Shown piece by piece: positions 63,601-64,000 of a stretch of DNA of 64,000 bases. Numbering within the stretch: the first letter of the stretch is position 1; every line of letters starts with the position of its first letter. The position numbers and the translations under genes were made by a program. The notes below the pieces were generated by a model, which made no database searches, was not told where the DNA came from, and was given only the letters and a program-made list of their open reading frames with translations. The stretch comes from Crossiella sp. SN42 (GTDB lineage Bacteria > Actinomycetota > Actinomycetes > Mycobacteriales > Pseudonocardiaceae): NCBI RefSeq assembly GCF_023897065.1, contig NZ_JAMHIV010000015.1, forward strand, positions 154,268 through 218,267, in the 5' to 3' direction.

Positions 63601-63923
63601 CGCGGCCGATCATCGCGCTGGCCATAGCCACCACGCGAGCCGCCGTCGCTGCGCCCGCCTCTAGGCGAGTCACCGCCGAAGTTCCGGTCCTGACGGTCAC
63701 CGCTCCGGCCCGAACTGGTACCGCCGCGCTCACGCCGGTCGCCCGACTGCGCGTCGCGATATCCACCCTGCCTGCGATTGTCGCCAGATCCTGAACGATC
63801 ACCGCTCCACGAACTACCGGACCGGCCGAAGGGTGGCTTGTCGCCACGCGGCCTGCCCGCTCCACCGGAGCGTCGAGGAGCACCGTCTCCGCGGTCCTCA
63901 CTGGGCCGCCTGTCTGAAACCAC
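60612..63923 (-). CDS. RGG/DDRG-repeat protein with C-terminal helical repeat domain
   Basis: A 1,103-residue protein; GTG 63923 has GGGAGGA 5 bases upstream. Residues 1 to about 700 are a low-complexity Arg/Gly/Asp domain of repeats such as DDRGGQGGFRRDDRGD and RGGYRGNDRGDRGG. A middle helical part (about 715-960: EPELPMDVEPGDLDAGVRSDLRTLS, LARSTEAKALSAEEAVELRI) has tetratricopeptide-like repeats, and the last 140 residues are Ala/Glu/Asp repeats (AEAGEAEVADKAAEAGT). Genes of similar plan precede the HAD/tlyA block in other actinomycetes. RNA binding or phase separation by the RGG part is inference. It heads the leftward operon. Confidence 0.88.
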   Translation of the reverse strand: MVSDRRPSEDRGDGAPRRSGGAGRPRGDKPPFGRSGSSWSGDRSGSGDNRRQGGYRDAQSGDRRERGGTSSGRSGDRQDRNFGGDSPRGGRSDGGSRGGYGQRDDRPRRFDQDRDRPQRAGRDDRSSQGDRPRWQDSRGDDRGGQGGFRRDDRGDRSGFRGNDRAGQGGYRGRDDRGGQSGFRGRDDRGGQGGFQRDDRGGSRSEDRGGYRGNDRGDRGGFRKDDQGGPRRDDRGGQGGFRRDDRGDRSGFRGNDRGGQGGYRSRDDRAGQGGFRGRDDRGGQGGYRGRDDRGGQSGFRRDDRSDFRDKGERGGQSGFRKDDRGAGRGDDRGGYRGDDRGDRGGFRKDDRGGFRRDDRGGQGGFRRDDRPRQDRPYGDKPRYDKPKFDKPRTDGEDRPRYQKRDDRPRRDGKPGFRDGRSVEETGGVQDAERSETGGFSPAAEQGDRAEVRKDDGGGERDSQGGAEPDRAELGRADQDRGGQDRGDQDRGGRDQDSQDLGGLSEGQGDRGDVQGADRGDAGGSRQDEQGPREDRGGYQREDRGGQGGFRRDDRGGRGDDRGGYRGNDRGDRGGYRGDSGGDRGGYRGTSGGDRAGYRGDSGGDRGGYRGDSGGDRGDRGGFRRDDRGDRRGFQGERGAGRDSRERSGGAGDRPRYEKPAYGNREDRPAREVRHGRADSAGEERRYPGREERPRGRDDRFDAGELRRDQLEELVEPELPMDVEPGDLDAGVRSDLRTLSKSLAELVAKHLVMTGRLIDEEPERALAHARFARRKASRIGLVREATGLAAYHAGEWSEALAELRAARRMTGSSAHLAVMADCERALGRPERALELARSTEAKALSAEEAVELRIVAAGARRDLGELDAAVVALQGPDLDVKRRDPWSARLFYAYADNLAAAGRNDEAIQWFISAAEVDDDGETDAAERAIELGAGPVVPVDVEDVDGDEDGVSDDRDGAQGSGSGDGAGDAAEAGTVAEVGTADEPAEAGEAEVADKAAEAGTVAEAEEADKVVEAGEAEVADKAADAGTADKAADAGEAGTAAEAGEAEETVLAGESVEPGASVEADAVVAADADVVAAEAGTQAAEAGKAVNGESTDGVGRDN

Positions 63924-63950
63924 CAAATCCTCCCGAACAACCAACAACGC

Positions 63951-63992
63951 GAGAAGGGGCCTGTCCACCTTACCGGCGGACAAGCCCCTCTC
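63951..63992 (-). terminator. Strong hairpin upstream of the RGG gene, probable terminator
   Basis: GAGAAGGGGCCTGTCC (63951-63966) pairs with GGACAAGCCCCTCTC (63978-63992) with one bulge and one mismatch around an eleven-base loop. Read leftward it is followed by GTTGTTGGTTGTT, a T-rich tail. It fits the end of a gene beyond the window (tyrS would be expected there), or a leader structure of the RGG gene. Confidence 0.6.
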
Positions 63993-64000
63993 GAATGATT

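Noticed and set aside
61485..63794. 769-codon open frame on the plus strand opposite the RGG gene, rich in Val/Thr/Ala/Pro
   Set aside because: It is the complement of a codon-biased Arg/Gly repeat. It lacks a ribosome-binding site and any domain, and the minus-strand gene has a strong start and operon context.

Overview
The window is a very G+C-rich actinobacterial chromosome segment. It carries the conserved actinomycete block tlyA-nadK-recN-steA-steB-pyrG-(nudix)-ald-xerD-parA-scpA-scpB-rluB, an EspG-like protein, two PF04672-type methyltransferases and GTG/TTG starts with GTGA/ATGA overlaps. This points to a filamentous actinomycete, most likely of the Pseudonocardiales. I cannot name genus or species from the sequence.

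Left part (1-5.5 kb): an aldo/keto reductase cut by the window edge, a secreted GH92 glycosidase, a stretch of degenerate repeats, a small membrane protein, the wreck of a TAP-like hydrolase gene, and a Clp-N-domain regulator preceded by two palindromes that overlap what looks like a leaderless promoter.

Selenium part (5.5-11.8 kb): a complete tRNA-Sec gene (selC) lies 12 bases before selA, which overlaps selB. About 2.3 kb further on, a four-gene plus-strand operon encodes an unknown protein, a MauD-like thioredoxin-fold membrane protein, a Tat-exported six-cysteine protein resembling a methylamine dehydrogenase light chain, and a multi-span membrane protein whose frame is crossed by a single in-frame TGA at 11178-11180. 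A MauE-like membrane protein is divergent from the operon. The TGA beside selCAB makes the membrane protein a strong candidate for an undescribed selenoprotein, and the five genes a candidate selenium-dependent system for making or using a disulfide-rich exported protein. This is the most interesting region of the window.

Middle part (11.7-35.9 kb), mostly accessory: a large secreted S8 protease, an ABC exporter, acyltransferases, a GGDEF protein with a degraded EAL domain coupled to a NYN/PIN-like nuclease, two tandem PF04672 methyltransferases, a ROK regulator, two tandem secreted hydrolases, a GH16-CBM6 glucanase behind a LacI-type palindrome, an EspG-like chaperone, and a haem membrane protein next to an FAD reductase.

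Right part (36.1-64 kb): an ECF sigma/anti-sigma pair, a GH20 hexosaminidase behind a DasR-type site, a Tat-exported amidase, a candidate ornithine-lipid operon (GNAT, PlsC-type acyltransferase, DedA), a two-component system, and the long leftward chromosome-maintenance block. That block starts with a 1,103-residue protein whose N-terminal two thirds is an Arg/Gly/Asp-rich repeat domain in front of a helical repeat domain.
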